DNA of 64,000 nt from Hermodice carunculata (Eukaryota > Annelida > Polychaeta > Eunicida > Amphinomidae): contig OZ026619.1 in NCBI GenBank assembly GCA_964020975.1, positions 95,154,804-95,218,803 of the forward strand. The letters are read 5' to 3'. Below the pieces are notes generated by a model. It did not search any database. It had not been told where the DNA came from and was given only the letters and a program-made list of their open reading frames with translations. The position numbers were made by a program, and so were the translations under genes. This document shows positions 41,669 through 53,445 of the stretch, in pieces (the stretch's first letter is position 1; each line of letters starts with the position of its first letter).

Positions 41669-43527
41669 ATTTTTGCATTCTTAAATGTGAGATAAGTGAT
41701 TTACAGGCCATAATGTCATATTTTTTTCAGTTTAGCGTGAATTTGCGGCTGTTGGTTTACAATCAATTTCTGATAAACAAGAAATGTAGGGCCTACATGT
41801 GTCATCACAAAATCCTTTGTCTCACAAAAATATGGTTGTACCACATTTACTATAAATATTTTGATTTTTACATTTTTTCGTCCACACACATGAATCAGAT
41901 ATAAATTTTACTTCGTCAATATCCCCGATGCTTCCTAATATGTTTTGTGAGGAAAGTAGGCCTAATATATGTCTTCACTGTTGTTCAAGTTTGTGCTGTA
42001 AAATAGTCCGAGATGTACATGAAAAGGATCAAGTTTTGTGCATGGCCTAAAGGTAATTTGCAATTGAAAGAAGTGTTCATTTAGAACAAGCATGATCCTT
42101 TCAGCATTGTAAAATCAAACAAAATCATCATCGTCATCATTAACATTTTCCTCGACATATGAATGTTATTATCCAGTACATGATGATATTAAATTTATGG
42201 ACGTTTGGTCAGTTTTATAAATGACACCAAATGAGATGCAGTAGCCTATCAATCAAGTTTACATACATATTGAATAAGCAAAGGCGCCCATCCCATTGAC
42301 ACCCTATCTGCAAACTCTTCATACTAATTTTTCAAAATTATTATGCGTTTGTTTCAAGAAAATGTTAATGATGACAGTATATAGGCCTATTAGCTCTTTT
42401 CTTCTGTTTTAACATGGGGGGGGGGGGGCATCATAGGACATATCCCCAAAATGAGCATTTGGTTCGAGTCCATCAAAATTTTATTTTTTGCCAGCATTAT
42501 GTCTTTGTTTGTGAAACAAGTCTGATCACAACCAATATTCACGGATGTAGCACTGGACTTGGGCCTACATCTCACATCTTCTTGCTTTGTAACAACAGGC
42601 AGGTATGAGAGATAAACGGGCTGGCATTATTCATATGTTCTTTCCTTTCCCGTTTTCTGAAATTTATTTTTGACAGTAATCAAATAACTACAAACAAAAT
42701 GGCAAACACGAGCAGCCGATTCTTTCAATCAAAATTTTTGAGTATCTCTATTTCAGTGTTGAAATCAATAAGAGTGTAGATTCCAAATCTGGTAAGTTGG
42801 CGAATATGTATAGGAAAGCCAGGTGGATTTCAGTGACCTCAGCTGCTGTATTACCGAGATACAAACATATTGTCATCTCCCAAGGAATAGGGTAAAATAC
42901 TATAGCCTAATGTATTAATCGACCTGGTCTAGAAATGTTGCCACATTTGTGCAGGCCTTTAATTTGTAAATTATTGGCGAGTTGTAAATCCTTCTCCAAA
43001 AATAATTGAGGCGAGCTCAGGAGAGCAATTCCATTGATGCTTTTGATTTTTCGGGAGGGTGAAAACCAGCTCTCCTGAAGTAAGTTTTAGGCCAAGGATG
43101 GTGCTTAACAGTGATCACTTGCCTCAGAAAGAAGGCCATTTTGTGGCCACAAATGTGGACACGTGGCCATATATATGCTTTTTTGAAGTCTCAATATACA
43201 TCCTATATTTCACACTTTTAGGCATCACACATGACAGTCATACGCTGGCAAACTTCCAAAATTGAATCGTCTTTTTTTCGGCTCATTGTTGCTGCATTGC
43301 ATTCTTCCATTTCCCTTCTAATATGATTCATTCCATCAAAAACACCAAGACTGGTAAAACTTAGAAACCCGCAGTCACCATTAGGCTGCTCTTTTTCGAA
43401 TAACAGCAAGGGATTTATTATGTGCATTTTCTCATCTATAGACAGGTCAACACATGCCACGACTTTTGATAAACCAGTCATGTATCACTGGTATCATGGT
43501 ATAGTTGAGAGCCAGAGACATGTCTTT
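41669..43527. other. Intergenic or intronic, no gene recognised
   Basis: A poly-G run of about 12 lies at 42,416-42,428. A segment at about 42,818-42,905 (ATCTCCCAAGGAATAG) weakly matches, in inverse, the region at 39,770-39,840, so these may be remains of one repeat family. Nothing coding. Confidence 0.4.
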
Positions 43528-43600
43528 TGGATCGTGTCAAGATTGAACCCAAGACCCCCAGCACTTGAAGCAGGGTTGTAACCATTACATCACGACAGTT
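43528..43600 (-). other. tRNA-derived SINE-like relic
   Basis: On the minus strand, GTGATGTAATGGTTACAACC resembles box A and GGGTTCAATCT resembles box B, spaced as in a tRNA, with CTTCAAGTGC between. Stems are imperfect, so this is a SINE head or tRNA pseudogene. Confidence 0.5.
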
Positions 43601-43965
43601 CTCCTACACAATGAGTGTGTTGTAAAATTTAGAAAAGTTTGGACCAGTGTATGTTGACTTTGGGCCACTACTTTTGAAAATTTACTGGCCCCCTGTGCTA
43701 GTACTTGGTTCAAAAAGTTCAATGTCAACCCTGGGGTTCCAGTAGACATATCGTAGTGGTCACTGCAGTTTATGCAGGCCCAGGCTGTGTAATTACCATT
43801 ATATGTACTTGCCATTATTATATAATTACAACCCAATTTATACTTAAAACTGTTGCATTTAGAGTTATGTGAAACTTATGGTAAATCCAGGTGTATGGCT
43901 GAAACCCTGACATCAATTTCAGTACATTTAGTGGTGTGATGTATAGTACATACATAGTAATAAAC

Positions 43966-44215
43966 ATAACAGTATGTGCAACAGAGGACCTGGTCACTGG
44001 TGTGATAATTGCTATAACTGGTAATTAATGAACATGTATACAGTATAACAGAGGACCTGGTGTGACGCACAATACAAGTAATGACATACAGTACAACCGA
44101 GGACTTGGTGTGATGTGTTTTATTACTAGTATAATGTATACGGCACAATGTTGAGAGGACCTGGTGTGATGTGTAGTATAATTAGTATTAAATGAACATA
44201 CAGTAAAAACCAGTA
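43966..44215 (+). repeat. Array of the CAGAGGACCTGGTGTGATG repeat, about four units
   Basis: Units of about 60-70 bp read ACAGTA.AACAGAGGACCTGG, then TGTGATGTGTAGTATAACTA and GTATTATGAACATA, with divergence. Single copies and longer arrays recur at 47,166, 49,591, 50,915, 51,390 and 53,446-53,996. Confidence 0.78.
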
Positions 44216-44302
44216 ACCTGTCAAGTAGGGCCTGTATTTTTCCGTTTCAAAAAAATAGAAATTCCGAAAATTTGAAAGTAAATTCAGACCAGTTTACATC
44301 TA

Positions 44303-44931
44303 CAGTAGGGGAGACCGGGCCACAAAGCATTTTGTTATTTGTTGGGAATTAAATTTATGGATTCATCTGAGTAACTTTGATAACCATTATTAAAACGTGT
44401 CTGAGGACTATAATTACATATATATGATATTTTGTTTAGATAATAAGATAAAAAAATATACACCCCTTTTAAAAACTGCCTCATAAGGCCATGGTTGTTA
44501 AATTCCATGTTTTCTGTCAGTCGCTCTCCTTACTTTGCATCTCTCTCCATGTTAAAAGCAATGGGGGATTTCAAGAAATGTTGACAAAAGTATAACATAG
44601 ATAAGAAAAACGTGGTTTTGTTAAAAATATTTTGTGTTGTGTTTGCTCCCACACATGCAAATACAATGGTAGCATCTATGCCTCAATTTTCTTGAATGCA
44701 ACCCAAAAACTACTACACCTCAGAAAGAAACGTTGTGTGCCCAAAAAAGATTTTTGATTCCAATTTAATTGGATGCAAACCTTGCTCGCCTGTCATCTGG
44801 GTTAATCCTGTTGGACCTGCCTACAATAATTTACGTTCACTGCCTTAGGTTTATAAGGTCAAAAGATTTTTCAGATAGAGCCAAAAGCTCATTGTGCCCC
44901 CATGTTCAATGTGCCCCGGTCTCCCCTACTG
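44303..44931. mobile_element. Non-autonomous DNA transposon with TIR CAGTAGGGGAGACCGGG
   Basis: The left end CAGTAGGGGAGACCGGGCCA and the right end complement CAGTAGGGGAGACCGGGGCA are inverted repeats of about 22 bp. TA precedes the left end, as for Tc1/mariner-type insertions, but the matching right-hand TA is not intact. Length is 629 bp with no transposase. Confidence 0.72.
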
Positions 44932-46250
44932 CTAAGACTGTAGGCCAATTTATGAGTCTCTGCGGTTTGTACGAGTTTGCCTATAATAAATAAGTACGAC
45001 CTATTGGTGTGCGGAAAGTTACAACGGATAAAGGTAAAGATGTCTAATATAATTCTTGAAAGAGATTTATCCACTTATGTCAGCTTTATGCTGAAATTCC
45101 TAGTCTTTACTATCAGTATTGCAGTATTAATGCTAGCAGACAATAGCGCAGACTTTATTAGCCGTGTGCGATATCTGGGGACGTGAATTTGTTCAAGAAT
45201 CTACAAGCTGATTTTCCGTGAACATGGCGACATGTTTCAGCACAGGGCTGGTGTCGGTGATGACAAGTGATTGAGGTAAAATATTTTGCTTAGGATGTGA
45301 TATTACTGCAAAACTGGGCCATAAGATCCGTGTGAACAAATGATGAATGCATGCATGGAGCTGAAACCCACCGGAATGTGAATAAAAATGCTCACATGTC
45401 TCCGCCCTGTCCCACAATCAGAGACGGCATGCCGTCAGACTCTGTGAGCTGGGTGCCACACATTATTTGCTCTTGTTTCCGTCAGTGGGAATTGTTTCCC
45501 TAACAACAAATTCAGGGGAACCAGTGATTTTGACGCAGAATAAAAAGTAGGATACTATCTGTGCATGCATTACAACTAAAATTGCTGTCAAATGTGCCAT
45601 TGTCATGCATTTGCTTTTAAAAATCATATAATAATAAGACTGCATGTAGTGCCAGTATGTTGATATTGTTTTCCGGAGTTAGAGTATAATGAGCAATCCT
45701 ATTTTATTACATTAATTACTGTGATAACTACTTTGACGACATCATTTGTCATCAAAATGTCAGCCTGCGTGGAAATGGTGAAAACATTAATAGTTGTTCC
45801 CAATCCACATTCAGATTGTGCTGGCTTCATCAACGAGGAACAACTTTGAAAAAATCATGTTTTTGTATAAAAAAAATACTGATGACTTTCCTGAAAATCG
45901 CTTCTTTTTGGGGTATACATGTTCAGCTTGACTGCTAAGCGACTGGTTACGGGGCGGCTACTACCCCTCACACCAGTCTCTCGAATGACGCACTGGTCAG
46001 TGTGTCTGATAGCAGCTGTGTGCCGCAGGACCTTCGCAGCATATTATTGGCCATTGGCAGTGACCCGCGCAAGGGTTAATGGGATGGCATCCCTTTGTCC
46101 GCCATTTTGTAACTCAACAATTAAAGGATTAGTGGCTTAGTGGAATGTTAAACACGAGCAGTGTTAATTACCAATCAAGATGAGCTAATTGTCAGAGTTG
46201 TTTCAGTTGGTAGCAGTGGTGTGTATTAACGTTAGGTTTTGTGGTTTCAC
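44932..46250. other. Intergenic or intronic, no gene recognised
   Basis: A YY1-like motif (CGCCATTTTG) lies at about 46,100. No other supportable feature in 1.3 kb. Confidence 0.4.
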
Positions 46251-46255
46251 TGGCA

Positions 46256-46625
46256 ATGGATCTGGACACGTTCACAGACTTGATTACAAATACTGTACAT
46301 GATTTGGGACATGTGGGACAGCCACATAATGGGAGTACCTGAAGATGCATTGTATAATGCTCGATAAGGAAGAGACACTCTGGTGGTTTTTCCTACCGGC
46401 AGCGGCACAAGTTTAGTTTTTCAACTTTTGCCCCAAGTTCTGCCAATGATTTGCAGAGATGCTGAGCCCCTTGTGTTGTTAGTGTGCCCGTTGGTCAGCC
46501 CAATGAAATCACATGCAAGAGAACTAGAGAGCCATTTTGACATCTTTGACTCGGATGTGTCAGAATTATCCATGCCACATTCGACTACGAGCAAACCACA
46601 TCAGTTCTTTGATCTTCCCCCATAT
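46256..46625 (+). pseudogene. RecQ-like DExH helicase fragment (host-gene or captured fragment)
   Basis: The plus-strand translation reads EDALYNAR, then a Walker A-like DTLVVFPTGSGTSLVFQLLP and motif Ia-like VLLVCPLVSPMKSHARELES. This is the order in RecQ-family helicases, where the loop is normally PTGxGKS and is followed by SPLxSLMKDQ. The essential lysine is threonine here (GSGTS), a stop precedes the block at about 46,365, and nothing beyond motif Ia is present. The family's right-hand part is replaced by sequence duplicated at 47.3 kb. A dead fragment, possibly carried by the duplicated repeat. Confidence 0.55.
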
Positions 46626-47005
46626 ACATAAGGCGAGCACTTGCCACAACAACTTGTTGACACAACGGGACTGCATGTGACTTAATGCCTGATCGCCTAT
46701 TGGTTGAAGCTTGGCTCATTAATAATGCAGTAGGCAGTCAACTCGACCAGGCTGCAGTTCATTCAGTGGCCCACGGGGCCATAGTAATGTTATCTCAGAT
46801 CAGATAATTAGGTGTCAATTATTTTTGGGAAATAGCTTTTGTGGTACATTCAACAGACATTCGGCGAAGCAAGAAAAGTCATTTAGCAGGCAAGTGTTCA
46901 GCCTTGACAGGTTAAATGTTGTTTTGGGAGCCAAAATCAAGTGTTCGGTGTTCAGAATAGAGAGGTGTTTGGGGATTCCAGGTTCCAACAATTGGCTCTC
47001 CTATT
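46557..47005 (+). repeat. Segmental tandem duplication, copy 1
   Basis: This stretch, from TCAGAATTATCCATGCCACA to CCAACAATTGGCTCTCCTAT, matches 47,275-48,113 in order at about 90%. Shared landmarks include CAACTTGTTGACACAACGGG, TATTGGTTGAAGCTTGGCTC and CAGCCTTGACAGGTTAAAT. Confidence 0.8.
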
Positions 47006-47009
47006 AAAT

Positions 47010-47074
47010 TAGTGATCCCCCTCAAAGAGGGGTGGCCTCTGGTGAGCGGGGGCCTTATAAGAGGGGGACTACTG
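47010..47074 (+). mobile_element. Fragment of the CAGTGGTCCCCCTCTT MITE family
   Basis: Contains TGATCCCCCTC, GAGGGGTGGCCTCTGGTGAG and GAGGGGGACTACTG, matching the right two-thirds of the complete copy at 49,318-49,493. The following 150 bp also match the flank of that copy, so the two are related by duplication. Confidence 0.7.
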
Positions 47075-47274
47075 CACATACAAAAAAGTTGGGACCCCAA
47101 AAAAGTGTTTGGGTAACAGATGTGTTCAGCTATCGGCAGGTATTTGGGTTGGCAGGTTTTACTGTTCAGTACAACAGAGGACCTGATGTGATAACTAGTA
47201 CATGTAGTAAGGCCACCCAGTTTTAGGCTCAGGTGACTTGTCAGTCCGCTCAGCTGATAGAATGGGTGGTGATA

Positions 47275-48113
47275 TGTCAGAATTATCCATATATGCCACA
47301 TTCGACTACGAGCAAACCACATCAGCTCTTTGATATTCCCCCAATACAAGAGGTGAGCACTTGCCACAACAACTTGTTGACACAACGGGACTGATGCGGG
47401 TGCACGGTGGGCTGAGCAGTAAGACGCTCGCCTTTCACCTCTGCGACCCGGGTTCGATTCTCGTCCTGGGCAGAATGTGGAAAAAGTTCCTACCACTTTA
47501 ACCGTGCACGGTGGTTTTCTCCCGAGTTCTTCGGATTCCTCCACTAGGCCAGGTAGGAAGTATACGCCAACATCTGTGCCATGGAGAATGACTCGATAAG
47601 TCAATGCTTGATTTCTTTCACAATCCATGTAAAACAAATGTGTCCATACTTTTTATGTGACATCATGCCTGATCTCCTATTGGTTGAAGCTTGGCTCATT
47701 AATATGCAGTAGGCAGTCAACACGACCGCGCTGCAATTCATTCATTGGCCCATAGAAGTCTGTGACTTTGACTTTTTTCATTCGTAGACAGAAAGGACAT
47801 TTGATGCTTTTTTTGGGCTAGTGCCATTGAGAAAGGTTGCAAAATTATTAGCGCGAATGTAATTTTACTAGTCTGGGTCTAGTGGACCAGTGCTTACATC
47901 ACAGACTGCTATAAGGCCGTAGTAACGTTAGCTTAGATCAGTTAATTAGGTGTCAATTAATTCTGGGAAATAGCTTTTGTGGCTCGTTTAGCAGGCAAGT
48001 GTTCAGCCTTGACAGGTTAAATATAGTTTTGGGACCCAAATCAAGTGTTCGGTGTTCAGAATACAGCAGTGTGTAGGGATTCCAGGTTCCAACTATTGGC
48101 TGTCCTATTAACC
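47275..48113 (+). repeat. Segmental tandem duplication, copy 2, with SINE insertion
   Basis: Second copy of the 46,557-47,005 segment. It is longer by about 390 bp, of which roughly 260 bp is the SINE at 47,395-47,658 and the rest further unmatched sequence around 47,760-47,930. The SINE is absent from copy 1, so it arrived after the duplication. Confidence 0.78.
47395..47658 (+). mobile_element. tRNA-derived SINE, about 260 bp
   Basis: The head is tRNA-Glu-like: box A GGTGGGCTGAGCAGTAAGAC, then CGCCTTTCACC and box B GGGTTCGATTC, ending CCTGGGCA. The body has GGTGGTTTTCTCCCGAG and TTCGGATTCCTCCA, a phrase shared by many marine-invertebrate SINEs. Alignment with the empty site in copy 1 of the duplication (GGGACTGCATGTGAC) sets the borders to within a few bases, with ATG as a possible part of the target duplication. 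Confidence 0.8.
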
Positions 48114-49317
48114 CTTAAAGTGCTAATCGCGGCCATAGCCGTAGGGATATTGGGCCTCCGAAATGCTAATCATGGATATAGCGGCGTTTGTTACATCTCT
48201 GGAATGAAAGAAATTTGTTGTGGTCTAATACCTTGGGAAAGATTGGTTACCGCACGAGACGTCTTGCCTTGGCATCAGATTTTATTATCTTGCATATTTT
48301 ACAAGTAATTTACAATAATAATTAGCGGTAGGGTTAATCCTATCGAAACTGAAAATGTTCAACAAAACAAAACTGCTGTGTGCATGTCAAGTCCCGAGAC
48401 ATCGTTGTAGCATCATTAACACAAGACTTGCGGCAGATTTTCCTTCCGTACCTTTCGCCAGATGTCCTTAAAAATGGTTTCATAGGATCTTTCTGTGTCT
48501 AAATCTGATTAAAATCAGGGTTAGCACAAGGACAAATTTGAGGGGGTCACAACATGCATTTAGGCCATTTTTCAACCGCATTTTACAAAATTAATATTGC
48601 CAGTGTGGCAAACTGTGACCCTTTGAATTTTGGTCAAGAGGTTTTCCATGATTTGAAAGGGTAATATACCCCCCACAGGGGTTAATGCTAACCCTGTAAA
48701 AATGTCACAATTTTACGTTGTAATTGCTTTAAAATGACCAGTTTTGCAGTCTTTATCTCAGACAGGCAGCCATGCGGCCACGCACTTTCACACCCGAAGT
48801 TAGTACCACAGGGTACCGGAAATCAAAACCCTGCTTTTCTATTAGCCCATTCCATTGCACGTCAGAGCTCACTATTCAAATTGTATTGTGCCGATCTGAC
48901 CTACATCTTAAGCCAATAGAAAGAGGCGTCTTACAAGAAATGAGACCTTTGAAATATGACTACTTAAGAATAAATTATCAGGAATGAGTAACATTTAGCC
49001 AATAGGATATCGTCTTGCTGTTGTAGCTGAGATCGTAAGCTTTTCAATGGTACCACACGTTGGGTTTGCTGGGAGAGATTGCAGTGTACGACAGCGTCAA
49101 ATGAGCACAATTTTATCGCTGTTTTATGTATTCGACATCCAACTTGATATGGACCACAAAAGTGCAGCATTTTGTCAACCGCTAGTGCCCAGGTTATCCC
49201 CTGTTCCTTCAGCCATTGCCTGTTGTGTCGTGCCAATCACACACATGGAGAGGAAAGTATTTCAGCACTGAGATTACGTAACAGAAAATTTATTCTAGCT
49301 CTTTAAGAATTAAATTA
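48114..49317. other. Intergenic or intronic, no gene recognised
   Basis: The phrase AGCGGTAGGGTTAATCCTATC at about 48,324 recurs in inverse near 57,565-57,590 and may be a small repeat. No coding signal. Confidence 0.4.
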
Positions 49318-49493
49318 CAGTGGTCCCCCTCTTAAGACCACCCCAAATCCAGACCAAAAGTGGCCTTATAAGAGGGGTGGCCTCTCTAGAGGGGAAGAAC
49401 ATGATGGAAATGCCGCACTTTCTGCATAAGAATGGTGGCCTTTTAAGAGGGGTGGCCTCTGGTGAGCGAGGCCTCATAAGAGGGGGACTACTG
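49318..49493. mobile_element. MITE with TIR CAGTGGTCCCCCTCTT and TA target duplication
   Basis: The left end CAGTGGTCCCCCTCTTAAGA and right end complement CAGTAGTCCCCCTCTTATGA are inverted, with TA on both sides (49,316-49,317 and 49,494-49,495). TA duplication and a CAGT start fit Tc1/mariner/pogo. Length is 176 bp. Related copies lie at 57,756 and 61,320. Confidence 0.8.
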
Positions 49494-51014
49494 TACATAC
49501 AAAAAAGTTGGAACCCGAAAAAAGTGTTGGGGTAACAGAGAGATGTGTTCAGCTATCAACAGGTATTTGGGTTGGCAGGTTTTACAGTTCAGTACAACAG
49601 AGGACCTGATGTGATGTGTAGAGTATTAACAAGTATATGTAGTAAGGCCACCCATTTTTAGGCAAACTTTACACACATGTGTCTCTGGTCCCAAGGAGGT
49701 ATCATGCACAAAAATAGGTCACTAGGTCAAATTTGTGCTGACTGTGCAAATTCAGTTCACCATGGGGGTAGTGACTCTCTAGTGCTAGAAATAGCCAGTG
49801 GTCAAATGCCACCAAAGAGCTGGCCGGGCCACCTTATTTTGTAACAAATAGATGACTAGTGCCCCAATTTTTTCAGATTGAACAATAGTTATTGAAAACA
49901 ATAATCAGATAGATTGAAAGAAATTTTTGGGCCACCTACACTCCAAGGCAAGTTTCTTGCACTAACTCTACAACTGATAACTTCAGAACCATTTCAGCCA
50001 ATTGCCAGACATTGATACATGATAGTGACCGTCTAGTAAGGACTCCCGTAGGCAGTACGCGACCTTGATATTATTCCTCAGCTCACTTGTCCACCAACGT
50101 GAAACATCTAACTTGAGAACTATTTGATTACCAATTAATTGAGTGATCTTCTGTGAAGATTAGATGCATGTACGTATAGTACGTGGGTGAGGCCACCCTT
50201 AAGAAATTGTTTGCTATTGCTGAGTAGCTCCTATTAAGTAGGGGGTAGGTTGAAGATTTTTTTTTTTTCTCCATGAGGGAAACATGTATGTTAGTTCAAT
50301 ACAGACAATAATGATTAAAAAAATATTGAAATGAAATGGGTAATAAATTTTTTTGGGTGGGGCCATTTTCTGTAGGGAACCTTAAGGGGACAATACAAAG
50401 CATAGGTTGCACTGAGAAGCTCTCATCAAGGGGCCTCTCAAGAGGGGGACCTGGTGTGAGATCAGTGTTTCCACTAGGAATTTTTTAGGGAAATTCAGGG
50501 AAGAATTGTGAGTAGATTTTCACCATTTTTTATCTGAAAAACAAGACTTTTGACTCTTTATCATTTTCTCAGAGGATATTTCTGGTCTTAAAAGCGTAAT
50601 ATATATAATATATAATACCCTCATTTGGGAGTTAACGGAAACACTGGTGATTATTGAGTGCATTGTGCATTTACCCTGCACCTAATTGCTTTTCTATCAT
50701 GATAAAATACACGATTTGTGCGAAAAATGTTTCCAGTGTCGGACTATTGAAGTGCACTTAGGCCTACCGCTACCCATCAGAGTGCGCTGTACAGTGGAGA
50801 TTGGGAGGGTTACCAAACTAAGCACTGAGTATTCTGGCTGCCTATTGGTTGGTCCTAGTAGTTACGAGGCAGCATAATGACAGAAGTGTTGTTTAAACTA
50901 GAATTACAATGTGATTACAGAGGACCTATATAGTGTGATGTAGTATAACTAGTATTATGAACATATATACAGTACAACAGAGGACCTGGGCATGTGTGAA
51001 GTGTAGTATCCATA
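49494..51014. other. Intergenic or intronic with scattered CAGAGGACCTGG units
   Basis: Units of the 60-70-bp repeat occur near 49,591 and 50,915-50,995. A poly-T tract lies at about 50,258. No gene recognised. Confidence 0.45.
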
Positions 51015-51022
51015 GGCCTAAC

Positions 51023-51342
51023 GGGAATACCTTCTTATATGGGCAGAGACGAAGGTGGCCACACGCATAGTATTATATTGTGAAAATGTGGCCACACGCA
51101 TAGTATACCATTATTCTATTCATTAGCCAAGTGTCTTCTTTAGTGCTTGTGGCCACATTCACGAAATCCTGTGTACATCATTTTAAATGATTCAAATGTG
51201 GCCACAAAATCTTTACTGTGGCCAGAAATGTGGCCACATTCTTTCACCAGCCTTATAATACAGTATACCAATAAAACAAATAATATTGTACTATGCGTGT
51301 GGCCACAGTGATTTGTCTCTCCCCGTACAAGAGGGTATCCCC
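51023..51342. mobile_element. Merlin-like MITE, 320 bp, with 8-bp target duplication
   Basis: Left end GGGAATACCTTCTTATATGG; right end complement GGGGATACCCTCTTGTACGG; similarity continues through GGCCACACGCATAGTA. The element is flanked by perfect 8-bp repeats GGCCTAAC (51,015-51,022 and 51,343-51,350). TIRs starting GGG with 8-bp duplications fit Merlin better than hAT or P (which start CA). The interior carries several ATGTGGCCACA palindromes. No transposase. Confidence 0.82.
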
Positions 51343-51350
51343 GGCCTAAC

Positions 51351-52156
51351 TTAAACTATGTAGTATTATGAACACATGTACATACATGTATACAGTACAA
51401 CAGAGGACCTGGTATGATGTGTATAGTATAACTATCGAATTAGGCAATTCATTTTTGATTACTTGGTTTATGGGTCCGCAGAGTAAAACTAAAACCCCCC
51501 CACCAGAAAAATGAAACTGCGGTAAATATTTTTCTTACATTCAACCCGCCGACATGCAAAACATTTCTTATTTTTTCCGCCGACCTCTGCTATGTGTCAT
51601 TAGTTGAAATTCATCTACGAATAGGTGCACATACCACAATAAACAATATGAAACGAAAGAGAGACATTGCATGAATTATATGCTCTTGTTTCCTCATAAA
51701 TACTACATATTTTGGGGTGAAAATGTGGTATTTAAGGGCAGTGTGGGTCTGGCTCCAATCGTCATGTCTATTTTGTGTTATCTCCGGATGATGAAAAATC
51801 CAAGCTTTCCATTGGTTAATTGCCCACCGTCTGTATAGTGGTAGACCCGGCGCAAGCCGGCTAGTGAAAGTGTAGACCCAAATTATCCCGCATCTCTCTC
51901 AGGGGAATCCCAATGACGTCACGAGACTGAGGCTCGTGGGGACAGCAGACAACTCCCTCCATGACTGACATAATCCAGTATGTGGAAGTCAGCCAAATTT
52001 ATAGTGGCAAAAGACAACATCATATTTACATCATGAAGCGATTTGCGTCATTGACTGACTATGAAATCAACAAAAAACGCAGCCCAACCACGCCACAGAG
52101 AACCGTGTGTTCCAACATGTAAGCCTGGGTTTTTCACCATGCGGAGATGAAACTGC
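51351..52156. other. Intergenic or intronic, no gene recognised; one CRE-like site
   Basis: One CAGAGGACCTGG unit lies at about 51,400. A perfect CRE palindrome (TGACGTCA) lies at 51,914-51,921. Nothing else supportable. Confidence 0.4.
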
Positions 52157-52322
52157 CATACTGTGGCTGAGCCAGTGATACCGCAATAATCTGGCCTGTT
52201 AAAATGTGGACCCTTCAGCCTTTCGCTTCAGGACATACATTTTTTATGGAGGATTTGGCTTTAGGGTCTACACTTTAACAGGCCGGTCTATATTGCGGTA
52301 TCATAGGCTCAGCCACAGTATA
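52157..52322. mobile_element. Foldback MITE with about 65-bp arms
   Basis: The left arm ATACTGTGGCTGAGCC..GTGATACCGCAATA is complemented at the right by TATTGCGGTATCATAGGCTC and AGCCACAGTAT. CTGGCCTGTTAAAATGTGGAC and its partner continue the arms to the centre at about 52,236. Confidence 0.82.
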
Positions 52323-52767
52323 ACTGTATGTTTATAATGACCTGACCAGGGTCATGCGATATGGATGTCATTATCATGCAGGTGAAGATAAAATGGTGTA
52401 AATGTGTCCAATAAAGTTAAAATGTGGTCGCTTTTTCTTCAGTATCTGAGTTCTGGTGTATGTATTTATGAAATGTTGCTTTAATATAAAATGATGAATT
52501 CTGACACTTTGGTTACGACATTACTAAACCCACTTATGATACCGAAACCTGCATCATTATCATCATGGCAGCGTCCTTGGAGGCAAGCATGGTGTTCATC
52601 GAAATCCAATATAAAAACCAGAAATCATTAGCAAAAGTTGATTCCGAGACAGAGAAAGTAGAGGAGATAATACGAAAGACATTTGGGGACATAGATAACG
52701 TGTCTGCAAGGAACGGGACAGTGACAGCAGAACAAGGATAACTGACCTGTCCATGCCCGTTCTAATC

Positions 52768-52898
52768 ACAGGTGTTTGAAGTGCCTGACCCACTGCTACA
52801 GAGTTCTACGGTGCCGACTGGCTCATGTAGGGGGGGGAGCCAGTTGGCGCCGTAGAACTCTGTCGCAGTGGGTCAAGCACTTGGAGTGCTCACCCGTG
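52768..52898. mobile_element. Foldback MITE with near-perfect 40-bp inner arms
   Basis: TGACCCACTGCTACAGAGTT then CTACGGTGCCGACTGGCTC is complemented by GAGCCAGTTGGCGCCGTAG then AACTCTGTCGCAGTGGGTCA, around a 10-12-bp centre rich in G. Weaker similarity extends the arms outward (CACAGGTGTTTGAAGTGC and GCACTTGGAGTGCTCACCCG). Confidence 0.82.
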
Positions 52899-53445
52899 GT
52901 TCTAATTCTTGTTTTTATATTGAAGAAATAGGGGGAAAATGGGCTTCTAGATGCCTTTGAGAAAAAGAGGAGAGAAAAAAGAGGCTTTGAAAATATCATA
53001 CTCTTGATTTGGAAATCTTAAAGACTGACTTCAACTCAACAACATACAAATTTTGAATGTGAATATTTATACATGTACGTATCCCTTGTCTCTGGGTGGG
53101 AGGGGTAGAACAATGTAGATTGCCCATTGATCTTTTAATATAAAAATACCAAGTACTTGACTCCTCTAAAATGAGCCAGTCAGACTCTGTGTGCACATTC
53201 TTGAATGAAATGAAGTGTTTGATACAATTAAAAAAAGTTATGCATTCGCAAATCAGAATTTTTTCTGCCCTACTTTCCAAATTTTTCTGTTTTTATTTTC
53301 ATTCTTTCCTCCGAACTTACGATTTTGCTTGAAATAAATAGAAAAAAAATATGAGCCATCCAGTTTTAATTTTATTTTTATTTAAACCACCCAACTTGAA
53401 ACCCCCAAAAATCTGTAAACCAAGTAATCCAAAATGAATGGCCTT
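52899..53445. other. Intergenic or intronic, no gene recognised
   Basis: AT-rich, nothing supportable. Confidence 0.4.
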
